Shown: piece by piece, positions 9,836 to 64,000 of the stretch
Numbering within the stretch: the stretch's first letter is position 1
How the letters are laid out: each line of letters begins with the position of its first letter
Assembly: GCF_045679555.1 (NCBI RefSeq)
Contig: NC_092096.1
Location: 24,463,055-24,527,054, forward strand
Source: Salvelinus alpinus
Lineage: Eukaryota; Chordata; Actinopteri; Salmoniformes; Salmonidae
Length of the DNA stretch: 64,000 nucleotides
Direction: 5' to 3'
Notes under the pieces: model-generated
What the model saw: the letters and a program-made list of their open reading frames with translations, nothing else
Told to the model about the DNA's origin: nothing
Database searches by the model: none
Made by a program: the position numbers and the translations under genes

Positions 9836-12205
9836 AGCAGAGGTAAGGCACAAAGGGAAACCCACTGAGAACAGAGTACTGATCTAGGATCAGATGATAA
9901 GGACAGGAAGGACCTGGACCTAGATCAGCACTCCTACTCTGGGATGCTTTGTGAGTACAGGCCCTAGTGATCTTTGACTCACCAAGTTCATGAAACACTA
10001 AAATCATGACTCTTAAGGAGTCAGAGTACAGTTTGTATACAGATGCTTGTATTTGTACACACATACTATTGGGAGTGGATGTGTATACTAGTGGCAGTAT
10101 GTACAGTCAATAGAACACCCGTTTCCCTGGCTACTGGTGACCAGTGAGGAACAACTATCTTCTTTCCTCTTATTTGAATGGTTTACTTATTTTTCCTCTC
10201 TCACTATTTTCTATAATGTCCATTCATTTTATCTGGTATTTTATCAATACAAATGCATTTCTTAGCTTTAAAGGTTTGTGTGTGAGTTGTTTTTGTGGGT
10301 CAGACCAAGACAAAGTATGTTTGATTCAAATAAAGACCGATACTCACGCACACAGTGGAGAGGTCCATTGAAACCCACTAGCATTAGCCACGGCAGTGCT
10401 AACCGCTAGTTTAGAAGTAGCACAGTGCTTCAAAGCGCGTAAGTAGCAGCAGCAGTATTGGTTAGCAGTGGAAGCTGGCTGTACCAACTCTTACACTGTT
10501 GAAGATGCCCAGCTGGTAACAGTAGCAGGGTGTAGTCAGCAGGGAACAGCAGTGGCCTGAACAGGGCAGTTACTGATTAAAGGGACTACTGGTTGGCCCC
10601 CTGGTCCCTCTCCCTGCTGGGGGGTAATGATCTGTAGAGCTGCCCATACCCAGAGCTCCACAAGGCTGGTCCCTGTCATGAAACTCCGCCAGGGGACCCC
10701 CCAGTCCCATTGCCCACGGCCCCCTGCCAGCCTGACGGAGGAGAGCGGGGACCCATTCACTCAGCAGGGGAGGGCTCAGTCGAACACACACACACAGTAC
10801 ACACACAGTAAACACACAGTACACACACAGTACACACACAGTACACACACAGTACACACACAGTCCAGAACCCCCAGTGAGTGTGTGATGGAGCCAGGAA
10901 GAGGACTTCCTCTATTTGTCACCACAGAGACGATAGAAGGAGTTGCTGTGAGAGCCAAGGAGATGATGGCCATCCTGCTATTGGGTAAGAACTAAAGCCA
11001 ACTCCAATGAATCAGCCATACAACTGTTAGCTTTCACTCTCAAATCACCTTCAGCTGCTAAAAAACTTTTTAAAAAGAATGATGAACGATGAAATCTTTC
11101 CCTTTTGACCTCTCTCTTTCTTTCTTTCTCGCTCTCTTTTTTCTCTCTCCTTCCTTGGTGTTTAAACACTAAGTCCACTATTCATTCTCTCTCCTACTAT
11201 GAGTTAGTGAGGCTGGATATCAGCAGGTCAGGAATAGTAAACAATGGATCCCAGATCCATTACTCCTGGAACAAATGCTCTGGCTCCGCTCGCCTTGTCT
11301 AATTCTGCTCATTTAACACAGCCATTCGTCTTTGCAGCAGAAATCATTAAAAAGTAATCAAGGGCCGCAGATTGAGAGAAGGAGAGAGAGGGAGAGAGGG
11401 AGAGAGACGAAGGGCGAGAGAGACAGGGAAAGAGAGAGAGAATTCACAGAGGTCTTGACAACAGTGGGACCTCTCCATCTTATTTAACTGTTACACGAGG
11501 AGGAGACGAAATGCATTCTGGGAGCTGGTGAAACTTTTCCCACGAGACAACTTTATTGACAACTCACTCTCTTTCCACCAACACTCGAGCTTTAAGCAAC
11601 AGACTCACAGTCACACTCTCTCTAGTACTCCTCCACCAAATGCATTAAACCAAAGCACACACACACACACACAGTGAAACATGGCTGACTTGCACTTTGC
11701 ACTTCTTTTTGTTCTATTTTGTGTCGGAGCCTAGCTGAAAGCAAATTTAATTGAGGCCGGCGATACACAAAATGGGTCTAGAAATTCAGCAATTTACCGG
11801 CGTAAATTCCGTCAGAGTGTGAAAGGCCCTATCTCTGAGAGCTAATGATGAAGAGTGCAGTGAGCACTCAGACTGTCGTGTCATTGGCTGCCGCCGTTAA
11901 TGCAGTGGTATCGCCATAGAAATGCCTGAGCAGGTGATAATAGCAGTTATTAGAGTTGTAAACACTCCCGAATACAGGCGAGAGCAGGGGAGGTGTCCGG
12001 TGTCAGTGGCGGGAGGTGTTCTTGATGACTCTGCAGCTCTAGTGTGATAATAGTACACTAGTCATCTTCCTATAAAGAGACTGATCTAAGGAACAGTTCC
12101 TCTCATTCCTCTCACTGATTGTGATGATAGAGGACATATTGAGCATTTTTGGACCTTGAGTGCATCAGGGTGTCCTGAGTGAAATAGTGAAAGGAACTTA
12201 AAGTT
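9836..12205. other. No gene recognised
   Basis: Mostly unrecognised intergenic or intronic sequence. An open frame at 10627-10995 runs through an ACACAGT tandem array (about 10781-10865), ends in ordinary sequence and has no recognisable homology. A GA-rich purine tract lies at about 11370-11443. I could not find exoc4 or vWA-domain exons here. Confidence 0.5.
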
Positions 12206-12209
12206 GCCA

Positions 12210-12385
12210 TGATGCACACTGGTCAAAAACTTGTTGAATCAACGTTGTTTCAATGTAATTTCAACCCAAAAAATCGATTTGATGACGTTGAATACATTTT
12301 TGGTTGATTTCACGTTAGTTGACAACTCAACCAAATATAAGTCAAAACTAGACGTTGAACTGCCGTCTGTGCCCAGTGGATGCTC
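12210..12385. repeat. Dispersed repeat (GTTGAATCAACGTTGTTTCAATG family), copy 1
   Basis: Begins with an ACTGGTCAAAAACTTGTTGAATC-like end and closes with CGTCTGTGCCCAGTGG, with internal GACGTTGAA motifs in both orientations. A related copy is at 26226-26320. It looks like a small non-autonomous DNA element; class not determined. Confidence 0.6.
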
Positions 12386-12784
12386 TCTATTGAATGGTCC
12401 ACTACTAGGCCCTGCCATATTGCTGAAACTGTAGAATTGATCAAATAAAATGGTATTAATGTACAGACTGAATTGACATGGAAACTATCCCAAATCTTCT
12501 ATCCCTGTACTGCTGTCCTGTCTCTGTTACGAACAGATCCACACATTCAAGGTCTTGTAGAGGGGTCTGGAGAGGGCTGTAAAGGGGCTCAGTCGTGCCC
12601 CTGAAACGGGTCAGGGGGTTTCCCCATTAATCGAGGGGCGGCCCCCATGGATCGAGAGGGCCAGAGCATTTAACCCTGTGCGTTCCGCCACGTCACTCTC
12701 ATCACTGACCCAAAACCGCTGACTCCTGAGTCGGCTGTGACTCGTGTCACCCCACATTCTAGTCTGCAGGCCAGGGTCCTACAA

Positions 12785-12856
12785 ACACAAATAACACGCT
12801 CATACACGCTCATACACGCTCACACAACACACACTCACACAACACACACACACACG

Positions 12857-12925
<69 letters not shown>
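12785..12925. repeat. CA microsatellite
   Basis: An imperfect CACACA / CTCATACACG region grading into an uninterrupted CA run ending at 12925. The Thr/His ORF across it is not coding. Confidence 0.95.
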
Positions 12926-12927
<2 letters not shown>

Positions 12928-13116
12928 AAGTAGCAGAAGCATGTGGGCCGTCCGGCGTGTGCAGAGGGAGTCTCAGAGGCGTGAGGCCATGCTGACATTG
13001 ATGAATGATCTGCCAGACGCTGTCCTACTCATGTGTGACTCCCCTTCACCCCAGTGAGGGAGGGCTGTGTGTTTGGTTATGAAAGGGTAGATTCTCTTTG
13101 TATACGTGTTTGTTCC

Positions 13117-13169
13117 AGTGTGTGTGTGTGTGTGTGTGGGGGGGGGGGGTATGCATATGTGTGTGTGTA
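13117..13169. repeat. GT microsatellite with poly-G
   Basis: A short GT run followed by 12-13 G and a second GT run. The flanking sequence GTTTGTTCCAGTGTG recurs at about 13204, indicating a local tandem duplication. Confidence 0.7.
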
Positions 13170-13473
13170 AGGTAGTAAAAGAGTTGATTATCATTCTATG
13201 CGTGTTTGTTCCAGTGTGTTTGTGTGTAAGGCTGTAAAAGAGTTGATTATCTTTCTATGTGTGTTTGTGCATGTATTCGTGCTGGTGTGCGTGTGTTCAC
13301 GCAGTAAATTGTAAATAACACATGCAGTAGTTCTGCAAACAAACCTTGGCTGGATGGCATTAGGCATGTTAGGCCCTGCTTCAATCTAAATGGAAATATA
13401 AACTTTATCTCTCTCACTCCCTCCTGTTTGAGGATTGGTGTTCACTTCACAGGAACGATTCAGTGTTTGTGTC

Positions 13474-13576
13474 CAAATGACACCCTAACCCCTACATAGT
13501 GCACTACTTTTGACCAGAGCCCTATGAGCCCTGGTCAAAAGTAGTGCACTATAATGGGAATAGGGCGCCATTTAAG
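13474..13576. mobile_element. Palindromic MITE (GCACTACTTTTGACCAG family), copy 2
   Basis: The arms AGTGCACTACTTTTGACCAG and its complement TGGTCAAAAGTAGTGCACT face each other across a short loop, with outer arms CCAAATGACACCCTA and TAGGGCGCCATTT. Same family as 5479-5586. Confidence 0.8.
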
Positions 13577-13579
13577 ATG

Positions 13580-15100
13580 TAAACAGTCACATGACAATGA
13601 AATGTCACTAAAAAAGCTTCTTCTCAAGGCCTCTTCATAGAAGCGTGGAAAACACCTATCACAAGCTGTCACCTCCGATCACGTCAAATCAAAGGCCTCT
13701 CTGGTGAGTTAAAGTGCAGATCATAGCCAATCAGCACCCGCTGTTAGTGTTTACATCAGTGAATGCATCCAACCAACTACTTCTCTAATGGAATGATGCA
13801 CAAATTGAGAGCGGAATGTCATAGTTCCTCACAGAGAGATGCTTATTTACAACCTCAGCTCTCTATAACTGGAAAAAGACCAGCATGCATTGTATTCTTA
13901 TTCACATACAGTATCATGCATGATGAACTAATGAAAGGGTTTGGATAATGTATGGATCAAGCCAACAGCATGTGCACAGTAGGGTTGAATATTTTCCCGG
14001 TATTTTACAAATGTCCCATCCGAAGAACAAATCACTTTTCTCCAGGGAAACGCCGGTATTTCTCGGCAAAACCGGAAGTGACATTTTAAAGCATATAAAA
14101 CATATACATGTATTGATTAGAGATTTGATCGGCAACAAAGTTCAAGCCTTATGCTACCTAAGTCTGATGAGCCATACATTAAAGACATTTTATGATCCCT
14201 AGCCCAACGATTGTGCCATTATCCAATACAGAGCCTGATATATAGGCTACCACACATTATGCACGACAGAAAAACATAAAAGTCTATAATGTGGACTGTA
14301 GTCTATTACTGTATTGAATTATACTGTATTATATGGACTAACTTTACAGACATGGTTCAAACCATCAAGCTGGGAGAGAACATGCTATGCTGGTGCAGGA
14401 CAGGCGGCCTACAAAGTGACAATTACAGGCTAGAAAATATAATAGGGTCTATTTTCAATGTTTAGAATTAGTAGGCTGATGCATATATAGGCTACCTTTT
14501 ATAATATTTCCCATAATGTTGTGTGACGTCCGTATTAGCCTACCTCCTCTATCTGTTGTCGCTTCATTCCCACATTCCTTCCTCGCTATCAACAGTTAAA
14601 TGAAATAAGTTTCATTGCCCTTATCTTCATCATTGTAATAACATGCTTGAATACTATTGGACCAGAAGATGCCGACGGCTGTCACATCTCTTCACGAAGC
14701 CTGACTGGTTATTGATCTGAATAAATAACTGCTATAACCTACCACCATCGCACTCTGTTCTTTCAAACTCCCCGTGTGTTCTATTGGCTGCTGTATTTAA
14801 CATTCACCTAACAAGAGCAAGCTTGCATCCCTCTTCAAATATTCTATTAGTATAAGAAATGCTTAAAAAAACATCCATCAAGCAATTCTAGGCTATCTTT
14901 TCCTGGGACAGCAAGAGCTAAGGGGCATTTCTTTAAAGGAGAGAAGCCAGCGGAGTGCAGGTGCATACTGCCCAAGAGACAAAGGCTGTAAGTTAGAAGC
15001 TTACCCATAACCCATCATTCATTAGCTAAATATAAGGCTAATACTGCATTGCATTAATTACCTGAAAGAGGTAGGATAACACATTGATATATTGAGATAT
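13580..15100. other. No gene recognised; probable repeat remnants
   Basis: About 1.5 kb of AT-rich sequence without a convincing exon. The block near 13980-14095 (TTGAATATTTTCCCGGTATTT, then GAAACGCCGGTATTTC and AAAACCGGAAGTGACATTTT) resembles the ends of a non-autonomous transposon common in salmonids, but I could not fix its boundaries. Confidence 0.4.
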
Positions 15101-15103
15101 ATA

Positions 15104-16611
15104 CAGTGGCAAGAAAAAGTATGTGAACCCTTTGGAAATACCTGGATTTCTGCATAAATTGGTCATAAAATTTGATCTGATCTTCATCTAGGTCACAACA
15201 ATAGACAAACACAGTGTGCTTAAACTAATAACACACAACCAATTGTACGTTTTCATGTCTTTATTGAACACACCGTGTAAACATTCACAGTGCAGGGTGG
15301 AAAAAGTATGTGAACACTTGGATTAAATAATTGGTTGACTCTCCTTTGGCAGCAATAACCTCAACCAAACGTTTTCTGTAGTTGCGGATCAGACCTGCAC
15401 AGACCTGCACAACGGTCAAGAGGCATTTTGGACCATTCCTCTTTACAAAACTGTTTCAGTTCAGCAATATTCTTGGGATGTCTGGTGTGAACTGCTCTCT
15501 TGAGGTCATGTCACAGCATCTCAATCAGGTTGAGGTCAGGACCCTGACTGGGCCGCTCCAGAAGGCGTATTTTCTTCTGTTGAAGCCATTTTGTTGTTGA
15601 TTTACTTCTGTGTTTTGGGTTGTTCTCCTGTTGCATCACACAACTTCTGTTGAGCTTCAATTGGCGGACGGATAGCCTAACTTTCTCCTGCAAAATGTCT
15701 TGATAAACTTGGGAATTCATTTTTCCTTCGATGATAGCAAGATGTCCAGGCCCTGGGGCAGCAAAGCAGCCCCAAATCATGATGCTCCCTCCACCATACT
15801 TTACAGTTGGGATGAGGTTTTGATATTGGTGTGCTGTGCCTTTTTTTTCTCCACACATAGTGTTGTGTGTTCCATCCAAACAACTCAAATGTAGTTTCAT
15901 CTGTTCACAGAATATTTTGCCAGTAGCGCTGTGGAACATCCAGGTTCACTTTTGCAAACTTCAGACGTGCAGCAATGTTGTTTTTGGACAGCAGTGGCTT
16001 ACTCCGTGGTGTCCTCCCATGAACACCATTCTTGTTTAGTGTTTTACGTATCGTAGACTCGTCAAAAGTGATTTTAGCATGTTCCAGAAATGTCTCTCTG
16101 TCTTTAGCTGACACTCTAGGATTCTTCTTAACCTCATTGAGCATTCTGCACTGTGCGCTTGCAGTCAGTGCTGATCTTCCTCCATTTATAGACAATGTGT
16201 CTTACCGTGGACTGATGAACATCAAGGCTTTTAGAGATACTTTTGTAACCCTTTCCAGCTTTATGCAAGTCAACAATTCTTAACACCAGGCAATACTTCT
16301 TGCGAATAGCAAACTCTAATTTTGTGAGTGTTTTTTATAGGGCAAGGCGGCTCTAACCAACATCTCCAATCTCGTCTCATTGATAGGACATCAGCCTAGG
16401 GGGTTCACATACTTTTTCCAACCTACACTGTGAATGTTTAAATTACGTATTCAATATAGACAAGAAAAATACAATAATTTGTGTGTGATTAGTTTAAGCA
16501 CACTGTGTTTGTCTATTGTTGTGACTTAGATGAAGATCAGATCAAATTGATGACCAATTTTGCAGAAATCCAGGTAATTCCAAAGGGTTCAGATACTTTT
16601 TCTTGCCACTG
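15104..16611 (-). mobile_element. Tc1-like transposon with both terminal repeats, transposase frameshifted
   Basis: Termini CAGTGGCAAGAAAAAGTATG and its near-complement (CTTTTTCTTGCCACTG) are flanked by TA. Long inverted repeats (about 150-200 bp) share the GTTTGTCTATTGTTGTGAC block. The minus-strand transposase lies in two overlapping frames. The first (15905-16195) has the second helix-turn-helix region (R-T-P-R-S-K-P-L-L). The second (15511-15939) has G-G-G-S-I-M-I-W-G-C-F, a degraded catalytic box (Q-Q-E-N-N-P-K-H, where an Asp is expected) and G-P-D-L-N-L-I-E. Inactive. Confidence 0.9.
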
Positions 16612-16615
16612 TATG

Positions 16616-16906
16616 CAGTGCATTTGGAAAGTATTCAGACCCCTTCACTTTTTCCACTTTGTTACGTTACAGCCTTATTCTCAAATTATTATTATTTAAA
16701 TGTCCTCATCAATCTACACACAATACCCCATAATGACAAAGTGAAAACAAAAATGTCTAAAAACATGTTTTTGCTTTGTCATTATGGGGTATTGTGTGTA
16801 GATTGAAGAGGAGAAAAAAAACAAATTCAATCAATTTTAGAATAAGGCTGTAACGTAACAAAATGTGAAAAAAGTCAAGGGGTCTGAATACTTTCCGAAT
16901 GCACTG
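16616..16906. mobile_element. Tc1-derived MITE: two terminal repeats back to back
   Basis: CAGTGCATTTGGAAAGTATT at the left is mirrored by AATACTTTCCGAATGCACTG at the right. The arms meet near the ATTATGGGGTATTGTGTG segment, with almost nothing between. Only the inverted repeats of a Tc1 family related to the 34002-35500 element remain. It lies a few bases from the right end of the preceding Tc1 element, so it probably inserted at that TA. Confidence 0.88.
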
Positions 16907-16926
16907 TGTGGGTGTGTTTGTATATA

Positions 16927-17890
16927 CACTACCGTTCAACATTTTGGGGTCACTTGGAAAAACCCTTTTTTCTGAAAGAAAAGCAATTTTTTTGTCCATT
17001 AAAATAACATCAAATTGATCAGAAATACAGTATAGACATTGTTAATGTTGTAAATGACTATTGTAGCTGGAAATGGCAGATTTTTTATGGAATATCTACA
17101 CAGGCATACAGAGGCCCATTATCAGCAACCATCACTCGTGTTCCAATGGCACGTTGTGTTAGCTAATCCAAGTTTATAATTTTATAAGGCTAATTGATCA
17201 TTAGAAAACCCTTTTGCAATTATATTAGCACAGCTGAAAACTGTTGTCCTGATTAAAGAAGCAATAAAACTGGCCTTCTTTAGACTAGTTGAGTATCTGG
17301 AGCATCAGTATTTGTGGGTTCGATTACAGGCTCAAAATGGCCAGAAACAAAGAACTTTCTTCTGAAACTCGTCAGTGCTATTCTTGATCTGAGCAAGATG
17401 ACAGGCTACATTCCAGTGCGAGAAACATATGCCAAGAAACTGAAGATCTCGTACAACGCTGTGTACTACTCCCTTCACAATAAAACGCGCAAACGGGCTC
17501 TAATCTCAGAATAGACAAGAGTGGAGAGGCGACTCCAGGATGCTACACTACTGAGCAAGAGTCTGTATTCTTTAGGTACACTCTGTCCAGTGTCTATGTT
17601 CTTTTGAGAAACATACTGCCTCACAATGTCCGTCAACTTTTGGACAGTCTGTCCAGTGTAAATAGTACCCGCAAATCACTCAGTCTCAACGTCTATATTC
17701 TAGTGGAGAGGCTGACTCCAGGATGTCTGGGCTTCTATGGCAGAGTTCACTCTGTCCAGTGTCTGTGTTCTTTTGCCCATCAATCTTTGTTATTATTGGC
17801 CAGTCTGAGATATGGCTTTTTCTGCCTAGAAGACCAGCAATCCCGGAGTCGCCTCTTCACTGTTGACGTTGAGACTGGTGTTTTGCTGTT
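16927..17890 (+). mobile_element. Tc1-like transposon remnant, 3' truncated
   Basis: Starts after TA with CACTACCGTTCAACATTTTGG, a Tc1 terminus. A plus-strand frame near 17335-17515 preserves the paired-like DNA-binding region in degraded form (the A-R-N-K-E-L-S-S start and a Y-A-K-K-L-K-I-S-Y-N motif). Tandem-like, partly inverted copies of GTGGAGAGGCGACTCCAGG follow (17520-17860). No matching right terminus was found. Ends at a TTGCCTAGTTAAATAAAGG block that looks like a SINE tail. Confidence 0.7.
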
Positions 17891-17936
17891 CTGAACTGAC
17901 TTGCCTAGTTAAATAAAGGTTAAATTAAAAACATTT

Positions 17937-18297
17937 AAAAATAACCAGCATGGCTACCCCTGCATTCTGCAGCGATACGCCATCCCATTTGGTTTGCGCT
18001 TAGTGGGACTATCATTTGTCTTTCAACAGGACAATGACCCAACACACATCCAGGCTGTGTAAGGGCTATTTGACCAAGAAGGAGAGTGATGGAGTGCTGC
18101 ATCAGATGACCTGGCCTCCACAATCACCTGACCTCAACCCAATTGAGATGGTTTGGGATGAGTTGGACCGCAGAGTGATTCCATATGTGTTATTTCATAG
18201 TTTTGATGTCTTCACTATTATTCTACAATGTAGAAAATGGTAAAAATAAAGAAAAACCCTAGAATGCGTAGGTGTCCAAACTTTTAAATGTTACTGT
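17937..18297 (+). mobile_element. Tc1-like 3' fragment, same family as 18963-20548
   Basis: Begins within the transposase (ACCAGCATGGCTACC), keeps F-Q-Q-D-N-D-P-T-H and [14 protein letters not shown], then jumps after the glutamate region straight to the 3' terminal repeat, which ends GTTACTGTA. It lacks the segment at 20225-20425 of the related element, so it is internally deleted as well as 5' truncated. Confidence 0.85.
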
Positions 18298-18662
18298 ATA
18301 TCTTGAAGATGATTCGGCCAATCTATTTTGGATGAAATGTTAATAGAATTGATGGAGAGAGAGAACGACAGAGAGTGCTCACGTGCACACTCATTTAAAG
18401 CAATGATATTCGAGAGATAGGCTGTTTTAAAACTCCGCAGCTGCAATTTTGCATCTTTACAATGAAAAAATAAGGTGACCCCCAAAAGCCAGATGGAAAT
18501 GTGTAAAATAGATACGTATTCAATCCTGATATTAATGTAGCATAAGCTATGCTGCAGCAAATGTAGTCCTACCTTTCACAAGAAAGAAAGTGACCAGATT
18601 GAGAGGAAACATGCATTGTAAACTGCGTTCCATATGGAGATGGTCTGTCCCCACTCGGGGTG

Positions 18663-18762
18663 NNNNNNNNNNNNNNNNNNNNNNNNNNNNNNNNNNNNNN
18701 NNNNNNNNNNNNNNNNNNNNNNNNNNNNNNNNNNNNNNNNNNNNNNNNNNNNNNNNNNNNNN
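18663..18762. other. Assembly gap (100 N)
   Basis: Exactly 100 ambiguous bases, the conventional placeholder for a gap of unknown size. Any ORF spanning it is meaningless. Exons missing from the collagen gene could lie here. Confidence 0.99.
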
Positions 18763-18962
18763 AAAGCTGAAACCTAAAAGCACAGGACATTTGCAATCAT
18801 CTTCCTTTTTCAGTTCGCCCAAAGTATGTACCCTAACGTATCTGTGTAAACAGCATTCTGTTATTGCCTCTTGCTGTATTTCATTACAACTTTATTTTTT
18901 ATATAGGCAATATGAAGGGGAATGATACATGTTATGATAAGATTACTTTGTTATTGAATGTA

Positions 18963-20548
18963 CAGTACCAGTCAAAAGTTGACACACTTCCTCATTCAAG
19001 GGTTTTTCTTTGTTTTTACTATTTTCTACATCATGTAATAATAGTGAAGATGTCAAAACTATGAAATAACACATATGGAATCATGTAGTAACCATAAAAT
19101 TGTTAAACAAAATATATTTCATATTTGAGATTCTTCAAAGTAGTAACGCTTTGCCTTGATGACAGCTTTGCACACTCTTGGCATTCTCTCAACTAGCTTC
19201 ATGAGGTAGTCACCTGTAGTGCATTTCAATTAACAAGTGTGCCTTGTTAAAAGTAAAAGTACATTTGTGGAATTTCTTTCCTTCTTAGTGTGTTTGAGCC
19301 AATCAGTTGTGTTGTGATAAGGTAGGGGAGGTATACAGAAGATAGCCCAATTTGGTAAAAAGACCAAGTCCATATTATGGCAAGAACAGCTCAAATAAGC
19401 AAAGAGAAATGACAGTCCATCATTACTTTAAAACATGGCGTTCAGTCAATATGGAAAATTTCAAGAACTTTGAACGTTTCTTCAAGTGCAATCTCAAAAA
19501 CCATCAAGCGCTATGATGAAACTGGCTCTCATGAGGACCGCCACAGGAAAAGAATACCAAGAGTTACCTCTGCTGCAAATGATACATTCATTAGAGTTAA
19601 CTGGATCTCAGATTGCAGCCCAAATAAATGCTTCACAGAGTTCAAGTAACAGGCACATCTCAATATCAACTGTTCAGAGAAGACTGTGTGAATCTGACCT
19701 TCATGGTCGAATTGCTGCAAAGAAACCACTGCTAAAGGACACCAAAAATAAGAAGAGACTTGCTTGGGCCAAGAAACACGAGCAATGGACATTAGACTGG
19801 TGGAAATGTGTCCTTTGGTCTGATGAGTCCAAATTTGAGATCTTGGTTTCCAACCACCATGTCTTTGTGGGACACAGAGTAGGTGAACGAATGTGTGGTT
19901 CCCACCGTGAAGCATGGAAAAGGAGGTGTGATGGTGTGGGGGTGCTATGCTGTTGACACTGTCAGTGGTTTATTTAGAATTCAAGGCACACTTAACCAGC
20001 ATGGCTACCACAGCATTCTGCAGCCATACACCATCCCATCTGGTTTGCGCTTAGTGGGACTATCATTTGTTTTTCAACAGGACAATGACCAAAAACACAC
20101 CTCCAAGCTGTGTAAGGGCTATTTGACCAAGAAGGAGAGTCATGGAGTGCTGTATCAGATGACTTGGCCTCCACAATCACCCAACCTCAACCCAGTTGAG
20201 ATGGTTTGGGATGAGTTGGACCGCAGAGTGAAGGAAAAGCAGCCAACAAGTGCTCAGCATATGTGGGAACTCCTTCAAGACTGTTGTAAAAGCATTCCTC
20301 ATGAAGCTGGTTGAGAGAATGCCAAGAGTGTGCAAAGCTGTCATCAAGGCAAAGGGTGGCTGCTTTGAAAAATCTCATATGTAAAATATATTTTGATTTG
20401 TTTAACACTTTTTTGGTTACTACATGATTCCATGTGTTATTTCATAGTTTTGATGTCTTCACTATTATTCTACAATGTAGAAAATAGTAATAAAAAAAAA
20501 GAAAAACCCTTGAATGGGTAGGTGTGTCCAAACTTTTGACTGGTACTG
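18963..20548 (+). mobile_element. Tc1-like transposon with both ends, transposase frameshifted
   Basis: Termini CAGTACCAGTCAAAAGTTGA and TTTTGACTGGTACTG are flanked by TA; the inverted repeats include TAGTTTTGATGTCTTCACTATTATTCTAC-type sequence. Transposase pieces: a short stop-broken start at 19379 (M-A-R-T-A-Q-I-S-K-E), then 19486-19956 ([17 protein letters not shown] with the first catalytic Asp), then 19883-20314 in another frame (G-V-M-V-W-G-C, F-Q-Q-D-N-D, N-P-V-E-M-V-W-D-E-L). The DD34E triad is recognisable, but the reading frame changes near 19900. Confidence 0.92.
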
Positions 20549-20586
20549 TAGGTGATTGTCCCTGACTGTCGCGTCTCTCCCCTCAG

Positions 20587-63894
<43,308 letters not shown>

Positions 63895-64000
63895 GTGAGT
63901 TAACATCATCACCTTTCATGACATGAACAGTCCAGAGGAGGCCGGTGGAAGAAGTTATAGAAGGACGTGCTCATTGTAATGTCTGGAATGGAATAAATGT

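Noticed and set aside
10627..10995. 122-codon ORF as a possible 5' collagen or novel exon
   Set aside because: It spans an ACACAGT tandem repeat, has no vWA or signal features, and its supposed donor (TTGG|GTAAGA) is not supported by an acceptor or a matching phase.

Overview
The window is vertebrate nuclear DNA, almost certainly from a salmonid fish. It is packed with Tc1/mariner elements (one family has the termini from which Sleeping Beauty was reconstructed), hAT elements with 8-bp target duplications, tRNA-derived SINEs, a 2A-carrying non-LTR retrotransposon, long CA/GT microsatellites and many minisatellites. Genes are split into short exons with GT/AG introns. A 100-N run at 18663-18762 marks an assembly gap.

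Two protein-coding genes are supported. On the minus strand, 868-1023 and 4678-4814 are consecutive exons of exoc4 (Sec8, exocyst). The intron between them holds two minisatellites, a third lies beyond the left exon, and the right exon's splice donor is triplicated. On the plus strand, from 20587 to 63894 and open at both ends, about 71 in-frame exons encode a type VII collagen-like chain (about 1,600 codons). They comprise the second half of a vWA domain, a cysteine-bearing linker, a Gly-X-Y helix with interruptions (25270-44229), a non-collagenous hinge (about 48192-59691), and a resumed Gly-X-Y helix (59834-63894). The collagen VII assignment rests on the vWA-to-helix junction, on several helix interruptions at matching places, and on the start of the hinge.

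Layout: 1-4.8 kb, exoc4 exons and minisatellites; 5-9.8 kb, a Tc1 relic, a broken LINE with a 2A-like motif, and a Tc1 end; 9.8-15 kb, no gene seen; 15.1-20.55 kb, a cluster of Tc1 elements around the gap; 20.6-64 kb, the collagen gene, with introns loaded with Tc1, hAT and SINE copies and tandem repeats.

The most unusual content is in the collagen gene. Its hinge is expanded to roughly 600 residues, against a few tens in mammalian collagen VII. The expansion includes a 203-codon Glu/Arg-rich exon, an acidic Tyr-rich exon next to a basic exon with a furin-like site, and a recent 2-3 kb tandem duplication that copies three exons. An intronic 27-bp minisatellite carries 14 perfect TGACGTCA (CRE) sites, and a hAT element has landed against a splice acceptor, its target duplication preserving the pyrimidine tract. 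The first half of the vWA domain and everything upstream of it were not found, although exoc4 exons on the opposite strand lie just to the left. The gene is therefore truncated, its 5' exons lie in the gap, or the assembly is misjoined.
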